Part shown: in pieces, positions 5,898 through 5,910 of the stretch
Position numbering within the stretch: the first letter of the stretch is position 1
Layout of the letters: the number at the start of each line of letters is the position of its first letter
NCBI GenBank assembly: GCA_934296355.1
Contig: CAKRAY010000092.1
Span: 1 to 5,910, forward strand
Origin: an uncultured Clostridia bacterium
GTDB taxonomy: Bacteria; Bacillota; Clostridia; Christensenellales; DTU072
Reading direction: 5' to 3'
Length of the DNA stretch: 5,910 nucleotides
Notes under the pieces: generated by a model
What the model was told of the DNA's origin: nothing
Seen by the model: only the letters and a program-made list of their open reading frames with translations
The model's database searches: none
Program-made: the position numbers and the translations under genes

Positions 5898-5910
5898 CAA
5901 ACAGAGTTTG
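5898..5910 (+). terminator. Inverted repeat at right edge, possible start of the thiT terminator
   Basis: CAAAC (5898-5902) and GTTTG (5906-5910) form a 5-bp hairpin with loop AGA, 37 nt after the thiT stop. The bases before it, AAT, could lengthen the stem if the sequence continues ATT, followed by a T-run. The window ends at the last paired base, so a terminator cannot be confirmed. Confidence 0.3.

Overview
The window reads as chromosomal DNA of a Gram-positive-type bacterium, most likely an uncultured member of the Clostridia. Supporting signs are a ThiT-type ECF thiamine transporter subunit behind a THI-box leader, AGGAG-type ribosome binding sites, extended -10 promoters, an intrinsic terminator with a U-tract, and a long Sua5-form threonylcarbamoyl-AMP synthase. 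By eye the base composition is intermediate, and CpG-containing codons (gcg, tcg, cga, acg) are frequent. The exact lineage is a guess. I see no mobile element, CRISPR array, tRNA or rRNA.

Left part (1-2967, minus strand): a gene for a 651-residue single-pass membrane protein with a large outer domain of unknown function is followed after 13 nt by a Sua5/YwlC-type gene for the first step of tRNA t6A synthesis. The Sua5 gene runs off the left edge a few codons short of its expected end. The two genes are probably cotranscribed. The membrane protein gene has an extended -10 promoter so close to its ATG that the mRNA may be leaderless.

Middle part (2968-4774): a divergent intergenic region of about 137 bp carries promoters in both directions and a small inverted repeat overlapping the rightward -35. 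Rightward lies a two-gene operon: an Lrp/AsnC-family regulator and a class I PLP-dependent aminotransferase, overlapping by 1 nt (TGATG). The regulator probably senses an amino acid related to the aminotransferase reaction and may regulate itself.

Right part (4775-5910): a THI-box (TPP riboswitch) leader with an intrinsic terminator precedes thiT. The leader shows a complete attenuation circuit: positions 4826-4834 can pair either inside the aptamer or with 4899-4907, which is also the 5' arm of the terminator. The pyrimidine-sensing half of the aptamer is textbook, but the pyrophosphate-sensing half does not match the usual conserved sequence. The ThiT protein has an N-terminal extension of about 100 residues with three hydrophobic segments, not found in ordinary ThiT. 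The variant aptamer and the extended transporter are the most interesting items here. The rest looks like ordinary chromosomal housekeeping content.
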